This document shows, piece after piece, positions 23,601-35,263 of a stretch of DNA of 64,000 nt. A program made the translations under genes and the position numbers. The notes below the pieces were generated by a model. The model worked only from the letters and a program-made list of their open reading frames with translations. It was not told the DNA's origin and did not search any database. Every line of letters begins with the position of its first letter. The stretch's first letter is position 1. Location of the stretch: assembly GCA_902729315.2 (NCBI GenBank), contig LR746273.1:749001-813000 (forward strand), read 5' to 3'. The stretch is from Spirodela intermedia. Its lineage: Eukaryota > Streptophyta > Magnoliopsida > Alismatales > Araceae.

Positions 23601-26600
23601 GTTTTGTTCTCAGTGAGTTCTAATGTGTTGAAAATTATTCAGATATCATCGCTTGGGACTGGTTTTCATGAACTTCATTTTTTGCTGTTCTATTTTGCGT
23701 TGTCTTTGAATAGTGTCTAATTTAGCATAATTTTGAAAAACAAAATCCGTTTCCATTTGTTACCCTGGTTTGCGGCTAATATGTTATTTTTACTGTTTTT
23801 TCAGTGGCTTGATCCTGCTAAAAACTCTGTCAGAGTATGTTGAAATTAGCAAATCCTTGCCTGCATTGTCTCCTGAGGTTGGCCATCGCGTTGTGGAGAT
23901 ACTGAAGTTCTTCAATACGAGGACTTGCCAGCTCGTTCTTGGTGCTGGTGCCATGCAGGTTTTCCACTTATCTGACGGTTAATTTGCCAATGTTTTTTGC
24001 AGCAGCGACTGTAGTGGCTTATTGCTCATGACATTTTATGGGCTGATCAATGCCTATCTTGTTGCTCGACAGAGATAACAATAAAAACCAAAATGAAACC
24101 TGAAGGCCATTTATTTTTTAATTTGGACTGAGCGCGAATAGGTTGGGGCTGGTAGCTTGAGAACTGGAGCTAAAGGTGAATTGCTAGTAAAACAGTGCCA
24201 TAACATCCCCATAACCATGCAATGAACCCGTGTTAGGCGTGACCTTACCAGTGGACATTTTCACTCGCGTGGCTAATCAGCTCTGTACGTGAAGTCCAGA
24301 CTTTTCCTTTGCCCAATTTCTTCCCTTTCAATCCCAAGTTCGAATACTTTCATAATTTCTCTTTTAACTTTTCCTAATCATTATTGTCGGTTAAAAAGTC
24401 CACCAAGTGGTCTCCTTGGTTATTTTCCATCAAGCTATGAATTGACTTGTAATGACTGATTATAGTATACAACTAAAAGGGAAAGGGGATATTCTGGGTC
24501 ATAAATCTGGACTATTTGTAAGATATAGTGTAGGAAAGCAATCATAAGTTGCTGTTCTAAATAAGTGACTTGCCTTAGCCTACCCATGTTGGATGCTGTG
24601 TAACATTGTGGTTTGTTCTATTTTTTCCATGAACAATAACTTTATTCCGACTGTGGACATCTATTACATGTTCATCGATAATCTATTGATGTTTAGATAT
24701 TTTTATGTGGTATCTAATGCAGGTTTCAGGACTAAAGTCTATAACTTCAAAGCACTTAGCCTTGGCCAGCCAAGTAATTAGTTTTATTTCTGTTATTATG
24801 CCAGGTAACTCGTTTAAAATTTTGGATTTATCTTGACGTTTGAACAAGTAGATGCTTCAATCTTCTGATTAATACAGTGACATTACCTCACATCAATTCT
24901 TTTTTGGACTGCCTTTTGTTCTTCTAGATTTATAGGCTTGCTCAACGTTTATAGTGATAATGCAAATCGTTGACAATATTTCCGTTGTCTTTTTACTAAA
25001 ATCGTTTACCAGCGTTAGCTTTAGTTTCTCAACAAAATCAGTCATATTCTTGTAGCTTTTTGTCTTTTCCCGATAGTATGGCTTTTTTAGTCACGTATGA
25101 CCAGAGCTAACTGAGCGGGCTTAGTATGCAATGTCAAATTGACAGAAAACATCCATGGGTATGGTTGGGTTTCAGCGTCTTTGATTGACCCTGGGAATTA
25201 ATTGGATTAAAGTTGACTCATTTGTAGTAAGAGTTGATCCAAATATGGGACAAGCTATCCGGATTTATTGCTCTACTTTTTAGTTTTTTTGTTCAGCTTG
25301 CTGATATTGATAATACTTTGATTTATGTTACCCAGATATCAGGAGGGCTATTTCTATGAAAGTCCCGGAAATTCGTAAAGCTGTCCTGCTTGCTGATATT
25401 GATAAAGTAACCCAGGTATAAAGCTAGACTAGCTTCTGCCTACTGGTGATTGATCATATATTGATCGGGCTTTTGTCTTAAGCTCCCCAAGAGTCTTTTG
25501 TGTGAAGAAACCCAGGAAGGGTTAACTTACGTCCCCCCTACCCGCCAAAAAAAAAAAAGAAAAAAAAAGAAAAAAATAGTTACCTTTCTTTCAAACAATT
25601 CATGTTATAGAATTTCAGTGGATAAAATTTTAATCATGTTGGAATGTACACTGATTACTGATTATTTCCAGGGTTTTCAGCGCATTTAACGTTTATCTTA
25701 TGTTGCAATTTTTAGCATCAAGCCTCTATACAGAATCTCATTGTTAGTATCGTGATCGACCTTTACTTTGTTGAATTGCTGTACAGTTTTTTTAGCTGGC
25801 ATAGTGAAGTTCTCTCCGATAGTTGTACGTTAATTCTTCTGTTGTCAGGGGGCCCTGGCCTTTATTGACGTTATTCATCAAATTTCAGGATTATATAGTG
25901 CACCGTGATGAGATTCACAGTAAACTTGTTCAGATAATGAGGGAAAGATTGCTAGCTAATATTCGTAAGCTACCTCAAATTATTGAGACTTGGAATGGAC
26001 CAGAGGATAAGGATGAGCAGCCCAGTATCTTTGCTCGGTCAGTTACAAAGGTGCGCTGCCTTTTCGATGACGGGCCTGTTCATTCGAAGATCTTCATTTG
26101 TTTTGGAATAGCTAATGCTCTAATATTTTTCAACTCATCAATGAAGATATCTTTTATTTTTACCAACACATTTAGAACGATGCCCCATCATTTCATTTCG
26201 TCCCCAATTTAATGATTTATTCACTTGTTTGATGAAATGTACCCTTGTTGTTAAAGCTTTTTTAATTTCGTTAGAAAAGAAGCAAGTGGATCCTGCTGTT
26301 GTACACAGGGATGGCAGACAGCCGTATCTAACTAAACACTGATTATTCTTTTGTTCAGGAAGTTTCCTATCTTCACCGGATCTTATCTCAGACTTTGCTA
26401 GAAGCTGATGTACGGACAATTTTCAGGTATTGGTAAACCATCAAATGACGTGCTCCATATTTATGAAAATAAAATATCTTCATAACAATTAGTAGTCATT
26501 TACTATCTTTTCTGAATTGGTTGCATTATGGAATGCATATTCATGGTATATACTTTGCAGGATTGAAAACATGACACACGGAGTCAGTCACCTTGGGAGG

Positions 26601-27393
26601 GTTCCAGTTTTTTCGTCTACTCTCAACATTCTTTATTATTTCGTTTCTACCTGCCTTTCAATTCTCTAAAGGTCATTGCATATGTGGGAAATCTTTTGGG
26701 TCTAGGTACCTGGGAATCTAATATAGTCAACACCATCACCTGGGAGAATGATGCGTGAGAGCTTTCCGGAATTCCCATTAGTGGATAATATCTCATGCTT
26801 TGCAAATCGAAAAAAGTGGCAGACGAGGGTTGGGATTTCTTTCATAAATGATATAATATGCACCTTTTCTTGGAGAATGATGAACGAAGTGCCCGGATTC
26901 CTTCCTAATATTTCCAATCATTCTATCTTTTTCCCCGGCTTTCTATCGGAGAAAGCAAAAGAGAAGTACTAGCCGAGTCTTTCATTTTTCCTTTTATTTT
27001 TATTTTTATTTTTTATTTTTATGTATGCTTGTGCGATTTTACCATCAGTTTCTTCATCATGGCTCGTCTTCTCCGTGCAGGCAAGTGGTGCAAATATTTC
27101 ATTTACACATCTCAGAGGCATTCTCAAACCTGGCAATCAACACCCCGCAAGCCAAGAACAAGTATAGTTACTTCCAATCCTCTGCTTTCTCCCCTTTCCC
27201 ATTCGGGAAGAAACGATTCTCGATTTGTTATTGATTCGATTCACTCTCGAGCAGGTTATATCGTGACGTTCAGCACATTCTTGGGTGCATTCGTAAACTG
27301 CCTGCTGATAGCGTCGGCGAGGGCGGCGTACCAAATCGCGGCCTGCTCGATGAATTCTTGGAACAGCGTTTTGGATCAGAGGTGGATCCATGA
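11650..27393 (+). CDS. VPS54: VPS54, GARP tethering-complex subunit
   Basis: VPS54 is a GARP subunit that tethers endosome-derived vesicles at the trans-Golgi network. Eighteen exons, all in phase, give 1025 aa, close to the Arabidopsis protein: 11650–12489, 13765–13827, 15491–15570, 16819–16936, 17133–17207, 18214–18370, 18468–18553, 20235–20467, 22778–22949, 23020–23103, 23193–23596, 23805–23958, 24723–24804, 25336–25415, 25889–26050, 26359–26426, 27081–27161, 27255–27393. Exon 1 has a Ser-rich disordered N-terminus, then the conserved block around GQGEALVACLREVPSLFFKE and a coiled-coil region with LQGLHGEILEACMRIRGLKE. Exons 9–18 hold the Vps54-like C-terminal domain (for example IYKGIGYHMVNC and HRDEIHSKLVQIMRERLL) and end LLDEFLEQRFGSEVDP. 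Exon 11 carries a low-complexity, polar linker. The start at 11650 is the first in-frame ATG. Long introns hold several repeats but no other gene. Confidence 0.95.
19809..19982. repeat. Short direct repeats in VPS54 intron 7
   Basis: AGCATCACATTCATTGTGAT (itself nearly palindromic) occurs at about 19811 and again at about 19959. Between them, GGGATAAAATAT and GTTAAAAGATAT are also each repeated. This is a small cluster of local duplications in non-coding DNA. Confidence 0.6.
21060..21310. other. GC-rich anomalous segment in VPS54 intron 8
   Basis: Inside an AT-rich 2.3-kb intron there is a G-rich then C-rich block (21110–21292, ending in long C runs) unlike its surroundings, followed by TGGGC/GGCCC motifs around 21340–21370. 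It may be an insertion, but no terminal repeats were recognised. Confidence 0.3.
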
Positions 27394-28653
27394 AGGAGAT
27401 GTAAAGAAGTAACACACCCGGCTTCACTCGTTGGGAGATCATCTTTTGTTGGCGGAGCTTCATAGGCACGAACGAAATCACAGAGTGGACGTTTAAAGCA
27501 TCTTTTCGATGGATCTCTGTAAATCATAATCAAGGTATGTTTTTTTTTTTCCATCGATGAAACTTTTATGATCCCATCGCTTGCTGTTCTTTCATCTTAT
27601 ATGAAACGAAATTCTGCGGAATTTCTGGTGATGGCGATCATTCATTCCAAGGTAGGCATTTTTCTTTTTTTATGAACATTCCACCATGCTGCTATCGTGA
27701 TATTAGACGCATTGCTTCCTTTCTTGCCATTTTTAGTGAATCTAAATCAGAAAAATCTCTTGCTCTGCGTTGACCTTCTCGAAAAGATCAAATCCATTCC
27801 TTGTTATTTCATTGTTTTTCTTATTATTATTATTATTATCATCCCATGTAGCAGGTTTTGCGACGAACGCTTTGTGATTTCGTGAGCCCACCGAGAAGCT
27901 GAAGCCACCGCACGCTCCTCAACGCGTTTTTAAACGGAGGGGTACGATCCAAACAGGCTTTGGCTGGCTGACGGCTGATACCCCATCATCATCATCATCA
28001 TCATCATCATGGTCGCCGTGTACTTCTATTTTTGGCCCCTTTTTTTGTCTGATGAGCCGAGAAAAAACGGGCATTCTACTCTTAATTGATTGCTGGTGGG
28101 ATCGTCAACTACCAGGGAAATATCTACTCTCATATATTTGGACGCTGAGCGAATAGTTGGAGAAGATTAGTCAACGTCGGCGGGGATGATTGATTACCCC
28201 CCCAGCTGAGCGCCTGCTTCTTCCCCTTTTGACCGGGTAGGGATTCAACGCTGCTCCCTCATGGGGAAAGGGAATGGGCCGAGTGGGTTCGGCGCCTTGC
28301 CTGATCTGGACGGCCACTCCCTCCCGCACCCAAACTGGGCCAGGCAGGCGACAAGCCATCTGTCGTGGTGGGGGCGGCGGTGCCCGTCTTCACCCCCACG
28401 CCACCGCCGCCGGCGAGGTGGGAGGGCGTCGGTGCAGGCCGATGCACGGATAGAGAGGGAGAGAGAGGGGAGAGGGAGAGAGAGAGAGAGAGAGGAGCCT
28501 GAATAGGATGTTTTTCAAGCAGTCATCTTTTTTGCCATATTTGGGAGAATGATGCACCCTGAAGGTCCCTCTTTTTTGGAGGCAGTACAGGAGACGGCGA
28601 CGACGGCGGTGCACGGCACTACGGTGGCGAGAGCCGCCATGTTGATTGATTGA
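27394..28653. other. VPS54 3' flank and SAUR upstream region
   Basis: It holds the VPS54 3' UTR, an (ATT)n tract near 27825–27842, a (CAT)n tract at 27987–28012, and a GA-rich tract at about 28453–28495. Open frames at 28171–28614 are GC-rich or low-complexity and match no family. No gene seen. Confidence 0.45.
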
Positions 28654-28654
28654 T

Positions 28655-28661
28655 TATAAAT
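28655..28661 (+). promoter_or_regulatory. TATA box of the SAUR gene
   Basis: TATAAAT starts 53 bp upstream of the SAUR ATG, implying a very short 5' leader of roughly 20 nt. The distance and the absence of introns fit SAUR genes. Confidence 0.6.
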
Positions 28662-28707
28662 GCGGGGCATTTGGTGAGCGATTCTGCCCGTCGCTCATCC
28701 GTCGCCA

Positions 28708-29061
28708 ATGGGGGGGAAGAGCAGGAGGTGGATGCTGCTGAGGCTCGTCGTGCGGGGGCTGCAGAGGGGGCTGGTGGTGCTGGCGGCGGGATCGTCGTCG
28801 TTGTCCTCCTCCTCCTCCTCTCCTCGCCGGCGATCGGCGGCGGGGGAGGAGGAGCTGGTGAAGAAGGGCCACTTTGTGGTGGTGGCCGCCCGTGGGGACG
28901 AGCCCGGGAGGAGATTCGTGGTGTCGCTGCGTTGTCTGTCGCACCCGAGGTTCCTGGACCTGCTGACCATGGCAGAGGAAGAGTTCGGGTTCTGCCAGGA
29001 GGGGGCGCTCGCCATCCCCCTCCAGTCGAGTGAGCTCGAGGGGATACTGAGAGAGCTCTGA
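28708..29061 (+). CDS. SAUR-family auxin-responsive protein
   Basis: A 117-aa intronless gene. Residues 52–113 form the SAUR domain: KKGHFVVVAARGDEPGRRF, then VSLRCLSHPRFLDLL, the acidic EEEFGF block, GALAIPL and a C-terminal ELEGIL. The N-terminus (1–50) is basic and Ser-rich, including SSSLSSSSSS, as in several SAURs. The family comprises short-lived, auxin-induced proteins; many inhibit PP2C.D phosphatases, activating plasma-membrane H+-ATPases and cell expansion. The exact subclass cannot be fixed by eye. The reading frame is very GC-rich, which creates long antisense open frames (28619–29339) that I regard as shadows. Confidence 0.9.
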   Translation: MGGKSRRWMLLRLVVRGLQRGLVVLAAGSSSLSSSSSSPRRRSAAGEEELVKKGHFVVVAARGDEPGRRFVVSLRCLSHPRFLDLLTMAEEEFGFCQEGALAIPLQSSELEGILREL

Positions 29062-29848
29062 AGGACACGCCCCACCTCCTTCCTCCCTCTCCCCGGTCTC
29101 TGCTTCCGAGTTTGTGTGAGGACGCCGAGCCCGGGGAACCCGTCCGTCTCGGAGGCGGAACTCCCATCGACGCCGGTTCTGGGGAGGCTCATGCTGGTGG
29201 AGTTCTTGTTTCGAGCTTCGGAGCGATTCTGGTGATGGCTGTTCGCCGCTGCGGCGCAACTGCTGCCTCCTCTTCGTGGATCTTTTCCAGTTCGATATCC
29301 GAGGAATCGCCTCTTCGAAACCCCACGTCCACTATTCAACGTGCTGTATTCTATTCGATGGTACTTACTGAAAGAATGAAGATCCTCTCTCTCTCTATCT
29401 ATCTCTATCTGTATCTATCTGTCTACGCGAGGATGACCTGGGATGATGAACGAACAAGGGCTCAAACCTTAGAGGAGGAGGGCACACGGTAGTCAAACCG
29501 GTGCTTTTCCGAGGTCAAAATTACCCGCCATGGAAACTGAGGTGGGTCCCCCGCGGGTGCGCGGAAGTAACGAGCTTCCTGAGTTCATGGGAATATAACA
29601 CAGAAAATACAGGGGAGAGAGAGAGAGAGAGAGGTCAGTAAGAGCTGAGTTCAGGTATATCCCCATCTTGATTAAACACAGACAAAACAGCCGAGAAAAG
29701 CAAATATTGGAACATAGCGTAGGATCTTCCGCAGAAGAAAGAGGAAGAATAGGAAATAGTGAGCAGCAGCGGGAGGGTGGATGAGGTCGTGTCCTTCCAG
29801 CAGGACGGCAGGCCGTCTCAGGAGAGCCAATCAATCGAGATCATTCGA
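29062..29848. other. Intergenic between convergent SAUR and ABCF1
   Basis: It contains the 3' UTRs of both genes, a CT/TATC tract near 29386–29420 and a GA tract near 29614–29631. No coding gene is visible. Confidence 0.5.
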
Positions 29849-32800
29849 TCACTCGGATACCCCGGACTTGGCCTTCAAGTGCTCCTTGAAGCTCATGATG
29901 CCGCCTTCCCACCGGGTGACCGCCTGGTTCTCGCAGACCCAAATCTCCTGCGCCACCTGGTTGATCAGCCTGAAGTCATGGCTCACCAGCACCAGCCCCC
30001 CGTCCCATTCGTTCAGCGCCTCCGCCAGCGAGTCGATTGTCTCGATGTCCAAGTGGTTGGTGGGCTCGTCCAGCAGCAGCATATGCGGCTGCCTCCACGC
30101 CAGCCAGGCAAAAATCACCCGGCTCCGCTGCCCGTCCGACAAGTTCTTCATCGGCATCACCTGCGCCTTGCCGGTCAGCCCGAACCGCCCGATGGCGGCC
30201 CTCATCTTCTCTTCTTCATTCCCCGGGTACTCCCTGATCATGTACTGCAGCGCCGACATGTCCATGTCGAGCTTCTCTGCCAGGTGCTGGTGGAATTGGG
30301 CGATCCTCAGGTGGTTGTGCCGCCGCACCATGCCGTCGAGCGGCACGAGGTCGCCTGTCATCAGCTTCAGCAGCGTGCTCTTGCCGGCACCGTTGGGGCC
30401 GACCAGGGCGATCCTCGAGTCGAGGTCCACGCCAAAATCCAGGTTCTTGTAGATGAGGTTGTCGGGGGTGTAGCCGAAGGTGACCTCTACGAATTGCAGC
30501 ACGGGCGGTGGGAGCTTACCGACGTCGGTGAAGCGAAAGATAAGGACCTTGTCTCTGACGACTCTCTCGGTGAGACCGCCGCGCTCCATCTTGGCAAGGG
30601 TCTTCTCCTTGCTCTGGGCCTGGCGGGCCAACTTGGCGGAGCCGTGGCCGAACCGGGCGATGTACTCCTTCATGGCGGAGATCTGCTCCTGCTCCCACTT
30701 GTACTGCTTCATCTGGTTCTCCTCCAGTTCGGACCGGGTCTGGACGTACTGGTCGTAGTTGCCCGTGTATATCTTCAGCTTCTTGCTCTGCATGTGGATG
30801 ATGTTCGTGCAGACTCCGTTGAGGAAGTCCTGGGAGTGCGAGACGACCACGAGGATTCGATCAAACTTCTTCAGCATCTCTTCCAGCCAGACACAAGCTT
30901 CCAGATCTGTGCAGCAAGGACAATCAACCACATACACACAAAGAAGGAAACCGAGTTGAGATTCGGAATATCTGCGGGGTGAGATCTTAGGTCTAGAAAA
31001 AAGAAAAGAAACGATGTAGGCTTTAAGATGAGCATGTAGCGCTTCAGTTTGAGATTGTGGCGGATGGAACAAGTGGCAGTACCAGCTACTTAAATATAGG
31101 GTTTTTTTTTTTTGTTGAAAGATGTAGAGAACAGTGGTGGTTTGTGGAAAGGCGGGCCTGTTTGGATGGGAAGCCTTACCAAGATGGTTTGTGGGTTCAT
31201 CAAGCAGGAGGATAGTTGGATTCATGAACAATGCCCGAGCCAGGGCGATCCTCATCCGCCAGCCACCAGAGAAGTCCCGAGTTTTCTTTGCTTGCATCTT
31301 TTTGTCAAATCCAAGCCCATAGAGAATCTCTGCCGCACGCTTTTCGGCAGTTGATGCATCCAATGCTTCCAAGCGCTCATAGATACGATCCAGCGCCTCA
31401 CCACCACCATCATCCTACAGTGTCAAAAAATTTGAAAACCTTGGTCAGAGGATTTTCTTCTCTATTTCTGTCAAGGGGCATCGAATTTCAATGGGCGGAA
31501 ATCTTAAAGAGAGAATGGAAAGTTCATTTTTGTTAGGAACTTTTACCTGTGCAGACAATAATTCAGCCTCTTTTTCCAATTGCAGGCGTTCCTCATCACA
31601 GCAAATGACAGCTTCAAGCGCTGACATGTCAGAAGCTTCAATCTCTCTAGACAAGTGATAGATGTCCATGTGCTCAGGAATTGGTAGCTCACGGCATCCT
31701 ATGGATGCAAGTAGTGTGGACTTTCCACAGCCATTCAAGCCAAGCAAGCCATAACGCCTGAAAAAAATAAATCCCAAAGGCGATTCGTCAGAGGACATTC
31801 AATTATCTAACTTAATAATACATGTGACTTGTTCAAGTAAACATACCTCCCATAGTTCAGTTCTAATTCAGAATCAACTATAAGATCATGGCCATGAAAA
31901 GTTAAGGACAGGGATTCTATCTGCAAAATGCAACGACAGATTTTGTGTCAGTAACAGTATCGAAAACGTCAATAAAATGAAAGATTACACGGATCACCAA
32001 AGCAAAGCAGGCACTATAAGGATCACTTCAATATTATACCTAAGAACTTCATTCGCACATCAGGAAAACCCCCACCCGATGTCATACGACAGACCCATAA
32101 CTTGAGGATAACTAACGGTCAGATATCCAACTGATAACCCGATACTTTGTATTAAAAGAGAACTTATGTACAGTTAAAGTGAAATAGTCAGAACAAAATA
32201 CCATCAGCCCAAATTAAATCATTAACCTGTTAATGGGAGAATTCAAGAATCATAAGAGAAAACTGCAAGAGCGAAAGAAATAAAATAGGAGAGCTTTTAT
32301 TATAGACTTTTAGTTGTGCCTAATGGCATATTGCATATAAAAATAGAGGTTTCCCAAAAAAAATAAAAGAGCCAATTTAAATCACTATTTTGGTCTCCAC
32401 CTTTCGAAGCTTCCATACTGATCCACAGTTTATTCTTCCATTTGACTAAACTAACTGAAGACTTCTAGAAAAAGCATCCGAATAAAATCACAAGAAAAGT
32501 TGTATTGACGTTTCCATCATCAACAATTTTATTTTGGGTGTTTCCATTAACATAATAACGGACTCGCTGTTAAAAGGAGGAAAACTAAAAACTATGAAAA
32601 AAAACACGCGTGATCAGATTTTTTCAGTATGAGGAGATAATATTCATCAAATCAAGGTTTTTTTTTCAATTACTTTATAATTCACATGCGGAAGATAAAA
32701 ACATGTGAGAATGCGTAAGCCCCCCTTATGGATGCTCCTGATAATCTGGAAATCATATTTACGCTGTTTTCCGATTTTCGATATCAAAAGAAGAAATATT

Positions 32801-33271
32801 AATTGGCTATTCAATGAATTACTAATCGGAACCAAACGAATAGATCATCTTCGGATGAAGAGTCGATCAAAGCCTGTAATTTGCCTGGAGTAAAGGACGT
32901 ACAGATTCATATCCGAAAAGAAAACGCGTACATTAAAAATGAATGACGCTCTTCCTAAGACAGTAACTCAATGATATGTATAGACCGACGGAATGGGACA
33001 CAAAATCCAAGAAAATCGTATTAATTATGTGCTACCCTCGTCTTGTACTTACGTGTATGTCTCTTGCGAGAGGGTGGGAGCACAAGACACCCGTGCAGGT
33101 CCGATCAGACAACTGGAGGGAGCCAATACCGTTGGCGATCTTATCCACCCCATTGCTCGTCGACTCGGCAGACTTTGACGACGCCGCAGCGCTAGAGGAT
33201 TTACCTCCTCTCTTGGCAGCCGCGGCGGCCTTCTTCGCTGCTGCCTTCTTCTTGCTCGCGTCTGACACCAT
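29849..33271 (-). CDS. ABCF1: ABCF1/GCN-type soluble ABC ATPase
   Basis: Five exons: 33271–33053, 31920–31847, 31757–31547, 31414–31180, 30906–29849 (598 aa; Arabidopsis ABCF1 is 595). There are no membrane segments; the protein has two ATP-binding domains and belongs to the ribosome-associated GCN20/ABCF group that acts in translation control. The N-terminus is Lys/Ala-rich ([20 protein letters not shown]). Domain 1: Walker [10 protein letters not shown] at about 104–112, signature [14 protein letters not shown], Walker [12 protein letters not shown] at about 238–248. The linker has the [20 protein letters not shown] block. Domain 2: Walker [12 protein letters not shown], signature [15 protein letters not shown], Walker [12 protein letters not shown]. 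The ATG at 33271 is chosen over the longer frame because family members begin MVSDASKKK. Intron 4 (30907–31179) is stop-free and a multiple of three. A TATA box lies about 320 bp upstream. Confidence 0.96.
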
Positions 33272-33591
33272 CCTCCTGCTCTCACGGATCAAGAAATAAC
33301 TCAAGAGACTGAAGAGAACCAACGACACCAGAAAAAGCAACTGAAGAACAAGCCATACCCTAGATCTGACTGCGGAGATTATCAACCTGGATACTGCCGC
33401 CGCCGCCGCTCCTCCTCCCTCTGCTTATGCACCTCCTCAAGCACCTTTCGACCTCCGAACAATTTCCGGGCGCTTATTTTCAATCCTCCTCGGTGATCGG
33501 GGCGGCGGCGGAGGAGCGGCGAACGCTCAAACCCAATCGTACAGACGAAAGGGGGCAAGAGCTAGAGGCGCTTCTCAGCTTCGAGTCCCAG

Positions 33592-33599
33592 TATTTATA
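33592..33599 (-). promoter_or_regulatory. TATA box of ABCF1
   Basis: TATAAATA on the minus strand, embedded in GC-rich DNA; predicted initiation near 33565, leaving a 5' UTR of about 290 nt. Supported by motif and position only. Confidence 0.5.
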
Positions 33600-35261
33600 G
33601 GGGAGCTAAGGGCGGCGGCCTCGACTCACCTTTTCCCTCTCCGCCTCCCCCTTTTTCCGAATACGAGTATTTCCCTCGCCGCCTTCCAATCCAGAGTAGA
33701 TCTCATCCGTCCATAGACTAGACCTGTCGCAAGAGTTGACGGTCATGATCTTCCCATGTGGCGCGGCATGTCGACGGTTGAATCACACCCAGGTGGGTCC
33801 CAAATTCAGCATACGGCCACCTCTTTGGCTGCTAACAATTTTGGAAAATAAATAGTCAAATAATGTTATAAATTAAAATGATACGCTAATATTTTTTGGG
33901 TAAAAAAAGGTCAATTGGAATCTATGTTACGGCTCGGCCCAAGTAGGGACGCACGACGGTAGGCCCAGTTGTAAGATATGGGCACATTACTGTTGTGAGC
34001 CCCTTACGGCCGCATGGCCCACCATCGCCACTAAAGAGGGAAGAAAAGTCATCCCGCCCACCCCCCCCCCGCGCCCCCCCGCCCACCATTCTCGTAGACA
34101 CCAACTCCCCGCCCGATCTCTGCGGAAGATTTCAGCATAAAAAGGAAGTCCAGTGGAGTGGATGCGGGTGGGAGAGTTCACGCCTGCTGCCGTCCCACTT
34201 GCTCGCTCGCTCGCTCGCTCGCCGCCAGTTCATGAGCCGTCTCCTCGGTTTATGTGTGGACATCCTTCCAATTCGGTGGCCCTCTTCGGCGACGAGGTCA
34301 GACTCCTCACCAAAGTCCTCTGTCGCGAACTCCGCCTGGGTGGTTTTGTGGTTGGATCTAATTTCTCTGTTTGATTTGGTTGCTGAAAAAGCCAATTGTC
34401 CTGACTGCTTGGCTACGGACGACGTTTGGGCCCTTTGGCTTTTTTTCTAGGGCTGGATCTCGTCTGGGCCCGTGCATTTATCGCTTGTCTAACACGGCAC
34501 ATCTAACGCTATTCCCTCCAGTTTCTTGTTCTCCTATTGAATGAAATGTGCTATTGCAAAGCCATGCCGGTTTTTTCTGTTATTTCAGTTCCATTTTTTG
34601 TAATCCACCATTACGCGTCGTTCGCTAGGCCTTTAGAGTAATTTATTCCGAAAATTTGTACGTAGTTTATGATATTCTTGGCTTATTTTCGTATGGCCTT
34701 TTGTTCAGATTTTTTTTTTTTTTTCAGCAGAAAGGAGACATAGCTGACCTTTGGATTTGTGGGCGTTCGCTCACTTTTTAATGTTCAGTCACGTTGCATT
34801 TTAGAGGGAGAACCCAGGTTAGGGTTTTGGTCAACTCACGATATTCTATGCATTTATAAATGCCAAAAAACTAAGGGCAAGAAATGCTTGTTATCATTCA
34901 ATTATCCTGATCACACCATCGCAGTACCTCAGGAGCAACTTTTAATGAGTTTTCCTCGTGTTTTTTGTCATTGGATTAATCCTTCAACCGATAAGTTTGC
35001 ACCGGTTGAATAATGGTAGATTTTCCATGTTATTTCAAACATACTTCGATTGCAAAGGCTTTTTATTTTTATTTTCCAATATGGAATTGTCATCAATCGC
35101 AAACCTCTATCACTAGCTCATTCTGCTACTGCGACATTTAGGCGCTATCTTGCTTCCCAACTCTTTGTTGTTATCACTTTGTTCACATTAAAGGTCTGGA
35201 TATGTATTTAAAAACACGTCTCTCTTTCAGTTAAATACTTTCTCTTTTTTCTTGGCCACAG
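33600..35261. other. Divergent intergenic region and 5' leader of the DP gene
   Basis: This is shared upstream DNA of ABCF1 (minus) and the DP gene (plus). It includes TGGGCC-type motifs near 33935–33965, a C-rich tract at 34058–34085, a (GCTC)n tract at about 34200–34222 and CCCAGTTG. Untranslated exon(s) of the DP gene probably lie around 34150–34400, because the first coding exon starts immediately after an acceptor at 35261. Open frames of 60–151 codons here match no family. Confidence 0.45.
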
Positions 35262-35263
35262 AT

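Noticed and set aside
27987-28012. Tandem (CAT)n considered as a CRISPR-like or structured repeat
   Set aside because: Simple microsatellite; there are no spacers and this is a plant nuclear locus.
28619-29339. Overlapping minus-strand frames of 182–214 codons
   Set aside because: They are antisense to the SAUR gene, low-complexity and differ in all three frames; the SAUR reading alone has a recognisable domain.
29759-30982. 407-codon open frame on the plus strand
   Set aside because: It lies exactly antisense to the last exons of ABCF1; the GC-rich third positions of that gene create it. The translation has no domain.
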